The notes: a model not told the origin generated them from the letters alone. DNA of 64,000 nt from Marinitoga sp. 38H-ov (GCF_011057715.1 NZ_LNGH01000007.1:17191-81190); one strand, 5' to 3'. Positions 36,018 to 44,763 are shown, counted from the stretch's first letter. Numbers and translations: made by a program.

Positions 36018-36779
36018 ATGAATATACTTGTTACAAATGATGATGGGATTATGGCTCCTGGAATATATGCATTAAAAAAAGAACTTTCGAAAAAGCATAA
36101 TGTATATGTAGTTGCTCCTGATATAGAAAGAAGTGCAACAGGTCATGCGATTACTATAAGAAATCCATTATGGGCTAAAAAAATTTATATAAATGATGAA
36201 TTTTTGGGATATGCGGTTAATGGTACTCCGGCTGATTGTGTTAAACTTGGATTAGAAGCAATATATAAGGATGTAGATTTTGATATTGTTATAAGTGGAA
36301 TTAATAAAGGACCTAATTTGGGTACGGATTTGTTATATTCCGGTACAGTATCAGGTGCATTAGAAGGTTCATTGAATGGATATCCTTCTATTGCAATTTC
36401 CTCCAGTGATTATCAAAATCCAAATTATGAAAGCGCAGCTAAATTTATTTTACATTTTTTAGATGAAATTAATATTAAAAATATGCCAGAATTTAGTGCA
36501 TTAAATATAAATGTTCCAAATATAGAATTTTCTGAAATCAAAGGATATAAAATAACAAAACAAAGTAAAAGGCGGTATAGAGATTATTTTGAGCCAAGAA
36601 AAGACCCATATGGGAATACCTATTATTGGATGTTAGGAGAAATAATAGAAGATGATGATAGTGAAGAGTCAGATTATATAGTGTTAAAGGATAATTATGT
36701 TTCTGTTACCCCTATAAAATCTTTTTTGACGGATTTTGAATATATGAAAAATTTAAAGGAGGATAAAAATGGAATATAA
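36018..36779 (+). CDS. surE: 5'/3'-nucleotidase SurE
   Basis: 253 residues, standard length. Metal-binding NDDG at 7-10 (TNDDGIMAPG), ERSATGH and SGINKGPNLGTDLLYSGTVSGA near 95-115 are signature regions. Dephosphorylates nucleoside monophosphates; the T. maritima homologue is structurally known. Overlaps def by 11 nt, with def's ribosome site (AAGGAGG) inside surE. Confidence 0.96.
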   Translation: MNILVTNDDGIMAPGIYALKKELSKKHNVYVVAPDIERSATGHAITIRNPLWAKKIYINDEFLGYAVNGTPADCVKLGLEAIYKDVDFDIVISGINKGPNLGTDLLYSGTVSGALEGSLNGYPSIAISSSDYQNPNYESAAKFILHFLDEINIKNMPEFSALNINVPNIEFSEIKGYKITKQSKRRYRDYFEPRKDPYGNTYYWMLGEIIEDDDSEESDYIVLKDNYVSVTPIKSFLTDFEYMKNLKEDKNGI

Positions 36780-37299
36780 AGTGAGAATAATTGGAGATCC
36801 TATATTAAGGAAAAAAGCAAAAAAAGTGGAAAAAATTGATGAAAAATTTCAAGAGTTATTAAATAATATGACTAATGTTATGTATAAAGAAGATGGAGTT
36901 GGATTAGCTGCTCCACAAATAGGTATTAATAAAAGATTTTTTATAATGGATGATGGTAAAAAATTAAGAAAAATTATTAATCCTGAAATAATAGAATTTC
37001 TTGGTGATGAAGTTGTATATGAAGAAGGATGTTTAAGTATTCCAGGTGTGTTTATAAACGTAAAAAGGCCTGAAGGGATAAAGGTTAAATATTTTGATGA
37101 AAATGGTAATGAAATAGAAGAAGAATTACATGATTATACTGCTAGAATTTTTCAACATGAATATGATCATTTAGAAGGAGTTTTATTCGTAGATAAAGTT
37201 AGTACAGCAGCAAAAGCAAAATATAAAGGGAAATTAAACGAATTAATGAAAGAAGGTAGAAAAATAGCTAAAGAATTAGGCGAAGTGGTGATTGAATGA
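36769..37299 (+). CDS. def: Peptide deformylase
   Basis: Removes the formyl group from nascent N-formyl-Met. 176 residues. Motif 1 GVGLAAPQIG (about 43-52), motif 2 EGCLSIPG with metal ligand C88, motif 3 HEYDH with H130, E131 and H134. The stop overlaps the fmt start (GAATGA). Functional pairing with fmt is standard. Confidence 0.97.
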   Translation: MEYKVRIIGDPILRKKAKKVEKIDEKFQELLNNMTNVMYKEDGVGLAAPQIGINKRFFIMDDGKKLRKIINPEIIEFLGDEVVYEEGCLSIPGVFINVKRPEGIKVKYFDENGNEIEEELHDYTARIFQHEYDHLEGVLFVDKVSTAAKAKYKGKLNELMKEGRKIAKELGEVVIE

Positions 37300-38237
37300 G
37301 AATAGTATTTATGGGAACTCCAGATTTTGCTGCAATTCATTTAAAGAAATTAATTGAAAATAATTTTAATATTGTGGGAGTATTTTCTCAACCTGATAAA
37401 CCCAAAGGTAGGGGGAAAAAATTATTACCTACACCCGTGAAAATAATAGCTCAAGAAAATAATATACCAGTTTTTCAGCCAAATAGTGTAAATTTGAAAT
37501 CTGGATTTGAACAATTAAATGAATTAAAACCAGATATTATAATTACTGTGGCATATGGAAAAATCCTTAAAGAAAATGTAATAAATTTACCTAAATATGG
37601 ATGTTGGAATGTGCATGCATCTTTACTTCCAAAGTATAGAGGCGCTGCACCAATACAAAGAGCAATTGAAAACGGTGAAAGTAAAACAGGTATTTCGATT
37701 TTTAAGATAGTTGAGGCATTAGATGCTGGGCCAATTGCTTTTATGAAGGAAACCCCTATATATATGGAAGATAATTTTGAGTCATTATATAATAGATTGG
37801 CCAAAATTGGAAGTGAATCATTAGTGGATTTCTTAAACAATTTTGATTTATATACAAAGAAACTTATATACCAAGATGATTCACAAGCTACGTATGCTAA
37901 TAAAATATCTAATGAAGATACATATATAAATTGGTTTGAAGACAATTTTAAAGTTTTTAATAAGATAAGAGCATATGATCCTATCCCAGGTGCAAAATGT
38001 GAATTTAATGGAGAAATAATTAAACTTTTTAATACAAGTATATATTCATCATATAATGATATACCTGGCAAAATATTAAACGTTGATAAAGATGGTGCTA
38101 TTATATCAACTGCCCAAGGAAGTATAAGGGTTGAAAAAGTACAATTTCCTGGTAAAAAAGCCATGAAATTTATAGATGCTTTAAATGGTAGAAAAATAAA
38201 AGTAGGAGATATATTTAAAAATATTAGGAAGGAGTGA
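37296..38237 (+). CDS. fmt: Methionyl-tRNA formyltransferase
   Basis: 313 residues. N-terminal formyltransferase domain: RIVFMGTPDFAA, FSQPDKPKGRGKK, then the catalytic region NVHASLLPKYRGAAPIQRAI and GVSIFKIVEALDAGP-like segment, followed by the C-terminal tRNA-binding barrel. Formylates initiator Met-tRNA using 10-formyl-THF. 4-nt overlap with def. Confidence 0.96.
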   Translation: MRIVFMGTPDFAAIHLKKLIENNFNIVGVFSQPDKPKGRGKKLLPTPVKIIAQENNIPVFQPNSVNLKSGFEQLNELKPDIIITVAYGKILKENVINLPKYGCWNVHASLLPKYRGAAPIQRAIENGESKTGISIFKIVEALDAGPIAFMKETPIYMEDNFESLYNRLAKIGSESLVDFLNNFDLYTKKLIYQDDSQATYANKISNEDTYINWFEDNFKVFNKIRAYDPIPGAKCEFNGEIIKLFNTSIYSSYNDIPGKILNVDKDGAIISTAQGSIRVEKVQFPGKKAMKFIDALNGRKIKVGDIFKNIRKE

Positions 38238-38241
38238 TTTT

Positions 38242-38457
38242 ATGGCTGAAACATTTAACATGTATATGATAAAAGGTTATAAAAATGAAGAGGATGCAAA
38301 AATAATTGAAGAAATATTAGAATGTATTGATGGAATAATAACATTTAAAATTGAAAAAGCTTTTGGCGCTGTGGAATTAACTTTTGATGATGAAAAAGTA
38401 TCTAGGGAAGAAATTAGTGAAAAATTGAAAAGTAAAGGTTTTGAATTAAAGTACTAA
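38242..38457 (+). CDS. HMA-like small protein without CxxC
   Basis: 71 residues with the beta-alpha-beta-beta-alpha-beta pattern of heavy-metal-associated domains (MYMIKGYKNEEDAKIIEEILECIDGIITFKIEKAFGAVELTFDDEKVSREEISEKLKSKGFEL), but the metal-binding CxxC of the first loop is missing. So it is probably not a copper chaperone. GGAGTG site, 4 nt after fmt; the next gene starts immediately after. Confidence 0.78.
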   Translation: MAETFNMYMIKGYKNEEDAKIIEEILECIDGIITFKIEKAFGAVELTFDDEKVSREEISEKLKSKGFELKY

Positions 38458-38458
38458 T

Positions 38459-39442
38459 ATGAAAAAGAAATATTTATATGGATTTTTATTTACATTAATA
38501 ACTACTATTGTAGTATTTATATTGGTATCTGGGATAAATGGGTTTATAAAAAATATTAATTCATTTTTTGGATATAATTATATATATTTTATAATATCAA
38601 TTATTATAATGATTATAAAATGGTTAATTGAATCTTTAATAATAAAAGTATTATTGAAAGAAATAAGTTATAAAAGTGCGATAAATTTTACCTTAATTGG
38701 ACAGTTTTATAGTTATTTAACGCCCTTTTATACAGGAGGACAACCATTTCAGATAATATATTTGTCAAAATATGGTATTGATCCCGGTGAAGCAACCGCT
38801 GTAATTTTATTTAAAACATTTATTTTTCAAATAAATATGGCTTTTCTAGGAGCGGTAGGTATATTTTATTCTTTATTTAATTATAATAAAAGTATAACAA
38901 TTGGTATAATTTTAGGTACATTTATGAACTCTTTAGCTATTTTTTTGATATTGTTTTATGTTATTAATGAAAATGCTGCAATTAATACAACTATGTATTT
39001 TATTAGAATTTTAAAAAAAATTGGCGTTTTAAAAGAACCAGAGAAATACACCAATGAAATTATTCTTAAAATTGAAAAATTTATAGAAATCTTTAAAAAA
39101 GAATCAAAAAAAATAATAAAAATATTAATTTTATTTATTTTAAGTTTTTTACAATTTAGTACTTCTTTTCTTGTTTTACCCTTTGTTATGAAAGGATTTG
39201 GGTTAAATATGAACTTAAATATAATTATAAGGTCGTTAATTACCCAAATTACCTCTTCAATTGTTCCAACACCAGGTACATCTGGAGGAGCAGAAGGTAT
39301 ATTTTATTTATTATTTTCTAATATAATTCCTTCAGAAAAAATTGGAGCGGCTATTATACTATGGAGATTTTCTATATATTATTTTGTTTTATTAGTTGGG
39401 GGAATTGTTGTATTGTATAATCATAAAAGAAAAAAAGTTTAA
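38459..39442 (+). CDS. Flippase-like integral membrane protein (LPG synthase TM family)
   Basis: 327 residues, about eight membrane helices, of the UPF0104/lysylphosphatidylglycerol synthetase membrane-region family. Signature segments are FYSYLTPFYTGGQPFQIIYLSKYGI (about 83-107) and PTPGTSGGAEGIFYLLF (about 268-284). Aminoacyl-transferase domains are absent. Related proteins move or shield lipids. The start has almost no leader after the HMA-like stop (TAATATG), so coupling is likely. Confidence 0.88.
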   Translation: MKKKYLYGFLFTLITTIVVFILVSGINGFIKNINSFFGYNYIYFIISIIIMIIKWLIESLIIKVLLKEISYKSAINFTLIGQFYSYLTPFYTGGQPFQIIYLSKYGIDPGEATAVILFKTFIFQINMAFLGAVGIFYSLFNYNKSITIGIILGTFMNSLAIFLILFYVINENAAINTTMYFIRILKKIGVLKEPEKYTNEIILKIEKFIEIFKKESKKIIKILILFILSFLQFSTSFLVLPFVMKGFGLNMNLNIIIRSLITQITSSIVPTPGTSGGAEGIFYLLFSNIIPSEKIGAAIILWRFSIYYFVLLVGGIVVLYNHKRKKV

Positions 39443-39443
39443 A

Positions 39444-39470
39444 AAAAGAGTCCCAAAACGGGACTCTTTT
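39444..39470. terminator. Bidirectional terminator, flippase gene / tRNA-Leu
   Basis: AAAAGAGTCCC / GGGACTCTTTT stem with a short loop, flanked by A7 on the left and T6 on the right. Confidence 0.92.
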
Positions 39471-39474
39471 TTGT

Positions 39475-39562
39475 TGGTGCCGAGGGCGGGACTTGAACCC
39501 GCACGGGATAAACTCCCACATGGCCCTCAACCATGCGTGTCTGCCGATTCCACCACCTCGGC
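39475..39562 (-). tRNA. tRNA-Leu (anticodon GAG)
   Basis: 88 nt including an encoded CCA. Acceptor GCCGAGG / CCTCGGC with discriminator A, anticodon loop TTGAGGG between CATGG and CCATG, long class II variable arm, TTCAAGT T-loop. Confidence 0.95.
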
Positions 39563-39574
39563 ATAACCTTATCT

Positions 39575-39603
39575 ATTATACAATATCTTTTATTTTTTGT
39601 CAA
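39575..39603 (-). promoter_or_regulatory. Promoter of tRNA-Leu(GAG)
   Basis: On the minus strand, TTGACA (39598-39603), exact 17-bp spacer, TATAAT (39575-39580); transcription would start a few bases before the tRNA. Perfect consensus, as expected for a stable RNA gene. Confidence 0.88.
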
Positions 39604-39779
39604 TAGTGGACGTTTAATTGTTGATAAGTAACATCTATTAATTAAATTTCGCAAAAGTAAAAAATATATATATAATAAATTAAAACTAAAACAATTAACA
39701 AAAAAGAATATTAAAATATATATTTTTTCAAAATCATGTATATAATTTTGTATTATTATAATATTATGGAGGTGTTCAA

Positions 39780-39947
39780 ATGGAATATAAGAACAAAATT
39801 CATATCTTATCACAATATGATTTTTTAAAACAAATAAAAAATATAGAAAATGAAGAAGAAATAAAAAATATAACTAAAAAAAGATTTTTTAATTCAATTG
39901 AAAATGTTAATTCTAAAGAAATAAAAGAAAAGAAAGAAAATAGGTGA
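39780..39947 (+). CDS. Small Lys/Glu-rich protein, 55 residues
   Basis: ATG 39780 has a full GGAGGTG at proper spacing, and the ORF ends 4 nt before the ABC-like gene, with TAGGTGA forming that gene's ribosome site. The product is highly charged and helical (LKQIKNIENEEEIKNITKKRFFNSIENVNSKEIKEKKENR), with no recognised domain. Likely real because of its strong translation signals and position. Confidence 0.65.
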   Translation: MEYKNKIHILSQYDFLKQIKNIENEEEIKNITKKRFFNSIENVNSKEIKEKKENR

Positions 39948-39951
39948 ACAT

Positions 39952-40704
39952 ATGTATTATGATGATGAGCCTATTATAGAGGTGAAGGATTTTTCTTTGT
40001 TTATTGATAATCAAGAGGTATTAAAAAATATTAACTTAAAATTATATAATAATGAATCTGTATTAATATACGGAGAAAGAAATTCGGGTAAATCTTCATT
40101 ATTAAGATCATTTGTCCATTTGAATGAAGAATTATTTAGTAATGTGTATGGGAAAGGGGATATAAAGTATAAAGGAATAGATGTTAGAGAGCAAGATAAA
40201 AAATATTTAAGAAGCAATATAACTTATACTGAACCAAAATTTTTGCAAAATTTTAATTATATATCTTTAAAAGAATTATTAAAAATATCATTAGGAATTT
40301 CTCCACAAAATTTATCTTATGAAAATATAACATTATTAAAAAAAATAGATTTGATAGATAAGTTTTCCGATTTGAAAAGTTTAAAATATTATAATGATTT
40401 GTCAAATTGGTCGAGTGCAGATAAGTTATCGTTATTACTTTTTATATCTTTAGCGCAAAATCCAAAAATTTTTATGTTTGATTCAATACTTGATCATATA
40501 GATGATTATTTATTAAAAAAAATAAAAGATTTAATATTTGATATAAACCAGAATAGAGTTTTAATATTTGCAACTAGAAATTTATTTAGATATCTTGATA
40601 TATGTAATAGAGTAATAGTACTAAATGAAGGTGAAATTGTTTTTGATTCAACTCCAAAGGAATTTATTATTAACTTCAGAGTAAATAAATTTAGAAACTT
40701 GTAA
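39952..40704 (+). CDS. Degenerate PstB-like ABC ATPase
   Basis: 250 residues laid out like PstB: Walker A GERNSGKS (41-48), Q-loop region around 90-100, then where LSGGQ should be it reads LSNWSS (150-155), and Walker B FMFDS where the catalytic Glu is Ser178. Ends with VIVLNEGEIVFDSTPKEFI. With both signature and catalytic Glu lost it probably binds but does not turn over ATP efficiently. No permease is adjacent; only the 55-residue ORF precedes it. Possibly a regulatory relic. Stop TAA 40702-40704 lies within the duplicated tRNA segment. Confidence 0.8.
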   Translation: MYYDDEPIIEVKDFSLFIDNQEVLKNINLKLYNNESVLIYGERNSGKSSLLRSFVHLNEELFSNVYGKGDIKYKGIDVREQDKKYLRSNITYTEPKFLQNFNYISLKELLKISLGISPQNLSYENITLLKKIDLIDKFSDLKSLKYYNDLSNWSSADKLSLLLFISLAQNPKIFMFDSILDHIDDYLLKKIKDLIFDINQNRVLIFATRNLFRYLDICNRVIVLNEGEIVFDSTPKEFIINFRVNKFRNL

Positions 40705-40715
40705 CTAAAAAGGTA

Positions 40716-40744
40716 TTGACAAAAATAATAAAAAGTGATAGAAT
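40716..40744 (+). promoter_or_regulatory. Promoter of tRNA cluster A
   Basis: TTGACA (40716-40721), 17-bp spacer, TAGAAT (40739-40744); predicted start near 40751, about 23 bp before tRNA-Leu. Confidence 0.85.
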
Positions 40745-40773
40745 AAATCTAGTTGAAATAACCGAAGAAGGTT

Positions 40774-40862
40774 GCCGAGGTGGCGGAATTGGCAGACGCT
40801 GCGGACTTAAAATCCGTTGGGTGGAGACACCCGTGTGGGTTCAAGTCCCACCCTCGGCACCA
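40774..40862 (+). tRNA. tRNA-Leu (anticodon TAA), copy A
   Basis: 89 nt with encoded CCA. Acceptor GCCGAGG / CCTCGGC, anticodon loop CTTAAAA, class II variable arm (GGGTGGAGACACCC region), T-loop TTCAAGT. Confidence 0.96.
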
Positions 40863-40884
40863 TTTTATTTACTCTACTACGCGG

Positions 40885-40961
<77 letters not shown>

Positions 40962-40971
40962 TTTTTTTTAT

Positions 40972-41048
40972 GGCGGCGTAGCTCAGTTGGCTAGAGCATG
41001 CGGTTCATACCCGCAGTGTCAAGAGTTCGAGTCTCTTCGCCGCCACCA
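40972..41048 (+). tRNA. tRNA-Met elongator (CAT), copy A
   Basis: 77 nt. Acceptor GGCGGCG / CGCCGCC, loop TTCATAC in a TGCGG / CCGCA stem, CCA encoded. A tRNA-Ile2 (lysidine-modified CAT) cannot be fully excluded, but elongator Met is the better fit. Confidence 0.9.
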
Positions 41049-41056
41049 TATTAAAA

Positions 41057-41077
41057 AAAGGAGCTTTACGCTCCTTT
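41057..41077. terminator. Bidirectional terminator of tRNA cluster A and the GGDEF gene
   Basis: AAAGGAGC-TTTAC-GCTCCTTT with A7 before and T tract after. The stop codon of the minus-strand GGDEF gene lies in it. Confidence 0.88.
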
Positions 41078-42589
41078 TATTTTTTTTCTTCTATTTTTCT
41101 TAATTAGAGATTTCATTTTATACATTTTCATATCAGCTATCTGTAAAGTTTTATCAAGATTTTCATTAAATTTAGAAATTCCATAAGCTATGGATAGCGG
41201 GATTTCAAATTTTTTTAAATCTTCTTGTATTTCAAGAAATTTCAATTTTGCAATTTTAGTACTGCATTTTTTCATAATGACTATAAATTCATCACCGCCA
41301 TATCTAATTAAATAATCATTTATCCTAATATGTTTTTTTACTATACTTGAAACAAAAATTAAAGCTTCATCACCTTTTTCATGCCCAAAATTATCATTTA
41401 TTTTTTTTAAATCATTCAAATCAAAAAATACTATAGTATCTTCGTTTGTTAATTTGATGTGATTAAGTAAAAATCTATTATGTGAATTAGTTAATGGATC
41501 GCTAAAAGCTTTATTATAATAATCTTCGATTTTGATATTTGCATTTTTTAATTCTTCAATAATTCTAAATCCTATGAATATTGCGTAAGAAAAAAGACCA
41601 TATTGAAATAAAAATCTATCTCCATTAATGGGATAATAAACTAATAATATATCGTGTAAAATAGTACAAGCTAAAAATGTAAATAAAAAAATATATCTTT
41701 CTATATTTCTATATAAAATAATAAGTAAAAATAAAATTATTGTTGGAATAATTGAAAATTTATTATAATATTCCATTAATGTATAAACATCCTTAGAAAA
41801 AATATAAAAAAGAGATGGGATTAATAATAAAATACCAATGATATAATTAAATAATCTTCTTTTTTTGATACTAGTATTGATAGTTTGAATAAAAAACATA
41901 AAACTTGCTAATAAAAAAACAAAAAATATTTTTTTCATAATTAAATATGTATGTTGATTTCCCAAAGAAATATAATGAAAATCTCTTGAGGATACAAGTA
42001 AAAGAATTAAAGATAAAAGATAGTATAAAAAAACCTTTTTTTCTAATTTTAAAAAAAATAAATAATCTAAAACTAATATTATAGAGAAGAATATAATTCC
42101 GCCTAATGATGAAATAAAACCATAATTAATAAATTTTAAAATTGAAAATTTATTTAAATCTTTTTCATTGATTAAAACAGGAGTTGTTTTAATTCCGCCT
42201 TTATATAAATCAAAAATAACTATTTTTAATTCATTTTTTTCTTTTAAGTTATTCCCTAAAAATAATAAATGAGGTTTCAAATAAAGATTAAATAAATGAT
42301 CTTTCCCATAACCTAATTTTTCTATTAGGTTACCATTGAGGTATATTTCTGCATAATTTCCAGATATTTCTGGAAAAATAATATAATTTTTATCATTTTT
42401 ATTAAAATAGGTTATTAAAGTTAGTTCATTACCCTTTAATACTTTTATAATAGGAACTTTTAATTCATTTCCATTTTCATCAATCCATATATTTAATTTT
42501 TCACCATCTAGGTTATTTATTCTATAACTAAATATCCAAAAACATAAAAAAAATAAAAAACTCATGAATAAAAAAATATATCTTTTCAT
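41066..42589 (-). CDS. Membrane-bound diguanylate cyclase (GGDEF)
   Basis: About 507 residues from ATG 42589 (GGTGA site upstream; the longer ORF start is poorer). N-terminal membrane helix, extracytoplasmic strand-rich domain to about 160 (SGNYAEIYLNGNLIEKLGYGKDHLF), seven closely spaced membrane helices (about 165-360, 7TMR-DISM-like), then a GGDEF domain. Active site RYGGDEF is intact and the RxxD inhibitory site (RIND) lies five residues upstream. Makes c-di-GMP in response to an external signal. It is the only gene between the two tRNA-unit copies. Confidence 0.92.
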   Translation of the reverse strand: MKRYIFLFMSFLFFLCFWIFSYRINNLDGEKLNIWIDENGNELKVPIIKVLKGNELTLITYFNKNDKNYIIFPEISGNYAEIYLNGNLIEKLGYGKDHLFNLYLKPHLLFLGNNLKEKNELKIVIFDLYKGGIKTTPVLINEKDLNKFSILKFINYGFISSLGGIIFFSIILVLDYLFFLKLEKKVFLYYLLSLILLLVSSRDFHYISLGNQHTYLIMKKIFFVFLLASFMFFIQTINTSIKKRRLFNYIIGILLLIPSLFYIFSKDVYTLMEYYNKFSIIPTIILFLLIILYRNIERYIFLFTFLACTILHDILLVYYPINGDRFLFQYGLFSYAIFIGFRIIEELKNANIKIEDYYNKAFSDPLTNSHNRFLLNHIKLTNEDTIVFFDLNDLKKINDNFGHEKGDEALIFVSSIVKKHIRINDYLIRYGGDEFIVIMKKCSTKIAKLKFLEIQEDLKKFEIPLSIAYGISKFNENLDKTLQIADMKMYKMKSLIKKNRRKKIKGA

Positions 42590-42738
42590 ATTATCACCTA
42601 TAAAATTTATTGTTAGTAATATTATAACATTACAATTATTTTTTATCAAGTATAATGTTTAATTATAAAATTTTTTTTGGAAATATTTTATTTAATTAAT
42701 ACCAATAAATTCATAAAAAACTTGTAACTAAAAAGGTA

Positions 42739-42767
42739 TTGACAAAAATAATAAAAAGTGATAGAAT
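42739..42767 (+). promoter_or_regulatory. Promoter of tRNA cluster B
   Basis: Same TTGACA-17-TAGAAT as copy A. The only difference between copies lies just downstream, at the predicted start site (42774). Confidence 0.85.
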
Positions 42768-42796
42768 AAATCTGGTTGAAATAACCGAAGAAGGTT

Positions 42797-42885
42797 GCCG
42801 AGGTGGCGGAATTGGCAGACGCTGCGGACTTAAAATCCGTTGGGTGGAGACACCCGTGTGGGTTCAAGTCCCACCCTCGGCACCA
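42797..42885 (+). tRNA. tRNA-Leu (TAA), copy B
   Basis: Sequence identical to the gene at 40774-40862. Confidence 0.96.
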
Positions 42886-42907
42886 TTTTATTTACTCTAC
42901 TACGCGG

Positions 42908-42984
<77 letters not shown>

Positions 42985-42994
42985 TTTTTTTTAT

Positions 42995-43071
42995 GGCGGC
43001 GTAGCTCAGTTGGCTAGAGCATGCGGTTCATACCCGCAGTGTCAAGAGTTCGAGTCTCTTCGCCGCCACCA
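42995..43071 (+). tRNA. tRNA-Met elongator (CAT), copy B
   Basis: Sequence identical to the gene at 40972-41048. Confidence 0.9.
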
Positions 43072-43079
43072 TATTAAAA

Positions 43080-43100
43080 AAAGGAGCTTTACGCTCCTTT
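43080..43100. terminator. Terminator of tRNA cluster B and the HAD gene
   Basis: Same AAAGGAGC / GCTCCTTT stem as copy A. The convergent HAD gene stops 2 bases beyond it. Confidence 0.88.
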
Positions 43101-43101
43101 T

Positions 43102-43722
43102 TTATAGTATTTCTTCCCATATATTTTCTTCAGATACATGTATAAAATTAATTCCAGCTTTTATACACTCCCTATCAAAATCTGTATCACCTATCATTAA
43201 ACAATCCTCTGGTTTAATATTCAATTTATAAATAATTTCATTAAAATAATTTTCATTAGGTTTGCAATAATGAGAATTTTCCATTGTGGAAATATAAATA
43301 AAATCGTTTGTTTTTAAATTAATAAATTCTATTCTATGTTTTACTGCAATTTCTGGGAAAAGAGGATTTGAAGCAAAAATAAATTTATGATTAGAATATT
43401 TTATTTTATTTATTAATTTATCATTAGGTTTAATTATACTTTTTAATTTTGGAAATTCAGTGTTATAAAAATCTAAAAATATATTATACCAATACATAGA
43501 ATCTTTTCCTGTTTTTTCTTCCATTAAATTCATAAAATATTCTAAATTTGTTATTTTATCATCATCTTTTTTTATTAACTCAATTGTACATTCTAAAACA
43601 ATATCAATAATTTTTTTTTCTAATTTTGAATATTTTAAAAAGCTAGAAAAATAGTATTTTTGAAATTCATCTTCATCATTTTTTATTAATGTACCATCAT
43701 AATCAAGAAAAATATAAATAAT
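43102..43722 (-). CDS. HAD-family hydrolase with apparent ATT start
   Basis: The first ATG (43533) would cut off HAD motif I. The same frame stays open upstream through IFLDYDGTLI to ATT codons at 43722 and 43719, directly behind GGAGGTGG (43731-43724). No ATG, GTG or TTG occurs in frame between motif I and that site. From ATT 43722 the protein has about 207 residues, normal for a HAD phosphatase: motif I DYDGT (7-11), motif II FIFASNP, motif III CKPNENYF and motif IV MIGDTDFD. The second ATT (43719) has the better spacing. Phosphoglycolate-phosphatase-like; substrate unknown. Follows arcC after a terminator. Confidence 0.82.
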   Translation of the reverse strand: MIYIFLDYDGTLIKNDEDEFQKYYFSSFLKYSKLEKKIIDIVLECTIELIKKDDDKITNLEYFMNLMEEKTGKDSMYWYNIFLDFYNTEFPKLKSIIKPNDKLINKIKYSNHKFIFASNPLFPEIAVKHRIEFINLKTNDFIYISTMENSHYCKPNENYFNEIIYKLNIKPEDCLMIGDTDFDRECIKAGINFIHVSEENIWEEIL

Positions 43723-43741
43723 ACCACCTCCAAATAAAAAG

Positions 43742-43781
43742 GTCTGGATTGTGGGGAGAGGGAGAGATTCACAATCCAGAC
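43742..43781 (-). terminator. Long-loop terminator after arcC
   Basis: A 12-bp stem GTCTGGATTGTG / CACAATCCAGAC around a 16-nt loop that is purine-rich on + and C/T-rich on the transcript. On the minus strand CTTTTTATTT follows. Separates arcC from the HAD gene. Confidence 0.82.
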
Positions 43782-43796
43782 AAGGTTTAATTTTTA

Positions 43797-44738
43797 TTAT
43801 GGTAAAATTTTAGTTCCTGTTTTTCCTTCTAAAGCTTCTTTTAATTTTTCCATATCTGTTATTAATGCTGGTTTTCCTGTATCTTTTACAAAAGAAATAC
43901 ATGCTTCAACTTTTGGTAACATACTTCCTTTTGCAAAGTGGCCTTCTTCTATATATTTTATAGCTTCATTTACAGTAATTTCATCTAATGCTTTTTGATC
44001 TGGTTTATTGAAGTTTAAATATACTTTTTCAACAGCTGTTAATATAATAAATTCATCAGCATTTAATTCTTTAGCTAATAAAGCAGATGCTCTATCTTTA
44101 TCGATAACAGCTTCAACGCCTTTTACTTCACCATTTTCGTCAATAATAACTGGTATTCCACCGCCACCACCGGCAATAACAATTACATCATTTTCTACTA
44201 AGTCTCTTATAGTATTTTTTTCTATAGCATCTAATGGAATTGGTGAAGGAACAACTCTTCTCCATCCTCTACCAGCATCTTCCTTAAAGATCCATCCTTT
44301 TTCTTCCATCATTTTTTTAGCATCTTCTTCAGTGTAGAAAGGACCTACTGGTTTTGTAGGATTTTTAAATCCAGGATCATCTTTATCAACAACTATTTGA
44401 GTTACTACAGTAGCAACATCTCTTTCAATTTTTCTTTCTCTTAAAATATTCTTTAATTCTTGTGAAATCATATATCCTAAATAACCTTGAGTCATTGCAC
44501 CTAAAACATCCATTGGAAATGGAGGAATAGTATCCTTTGCAATATCTTGTTGTAAAAGTAAATTTCCAACTTGTGGGCCATTTCCGTGTGTAATAATAAT
44601 ATCATAATCCATTTCAATCATGTCTGCTAAATATGATGCTGTTGCTCTAATATTTCTAAACATATTTTCTGCAGTTGGTTTTTCACCAGGTCTATTCATT
44701 GCGTTGCCGCCAATAGCAACTACTGCTAATTTTTTCAT
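43797..44738 (-). CDS. arcC: Carbamate kinase
   Basis: 313 residues. KLAVVAIGGNAMNRPGE at the start, HGNGPQVGNLLLQQ (about 51-64), ENDVIVIAGGGGGIPV, AVIDKDRASALLA and the closing ALEGKTGTKI are family signatures. Makes ATP from carbamoyl phosphate, the last step of arginine deiminase fermentation. Downstream of arcB by about 25 bp with an AAGGAGG site. Confidence 0.96.
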   Translation of the reverse strand: MKKLAVVAIGGNAMNRPGEKPTAENMFRNIRATASYLADMIEMDYDIIITHGNGPQVGNLLLQQDIAKDTIPPFPMDVLGAMTQGYLGYMISQELKNILRERKIERDVATVVTQIVVDKDDPGFKNPTKPVGPFYTEEDAKKMMEEKGWIFKEDAGRGWRRVVPSPIPLDAIEKNTIRDLVENDVIVIAGGGGGIPVIIDENGEVKGVEAVIDKDRASALLAKELNADEFIILTAVEKVYLNFNKPDQKALDEITVNEAIKYIEEGHFAKGSMLPKVEACISFVKDTGKPALITDMEKLKEALEGKTGTKILP

Positions 44739-44763
44739 ATAAAAACCTCCTTAATCAGATCAA

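Noticed and set aside
39439-39813. 124-residue minus-strand ORF
   Set aside because: It runs through tRNA-Leu, its promoter and a terminator; composition matches RNA gene plus AT-rich spacer, not protein.
43010-43231. 73-residue ORF
   Set aside because: Covers tRNA-Met and the antisense of the HAD gene.
43102-43533. HAD gene starting at the ATG 43533
   Set aside because: This would remove the nucleophile motif DYDGT, which is encoded in frame upstream behind a strong ribosome site.
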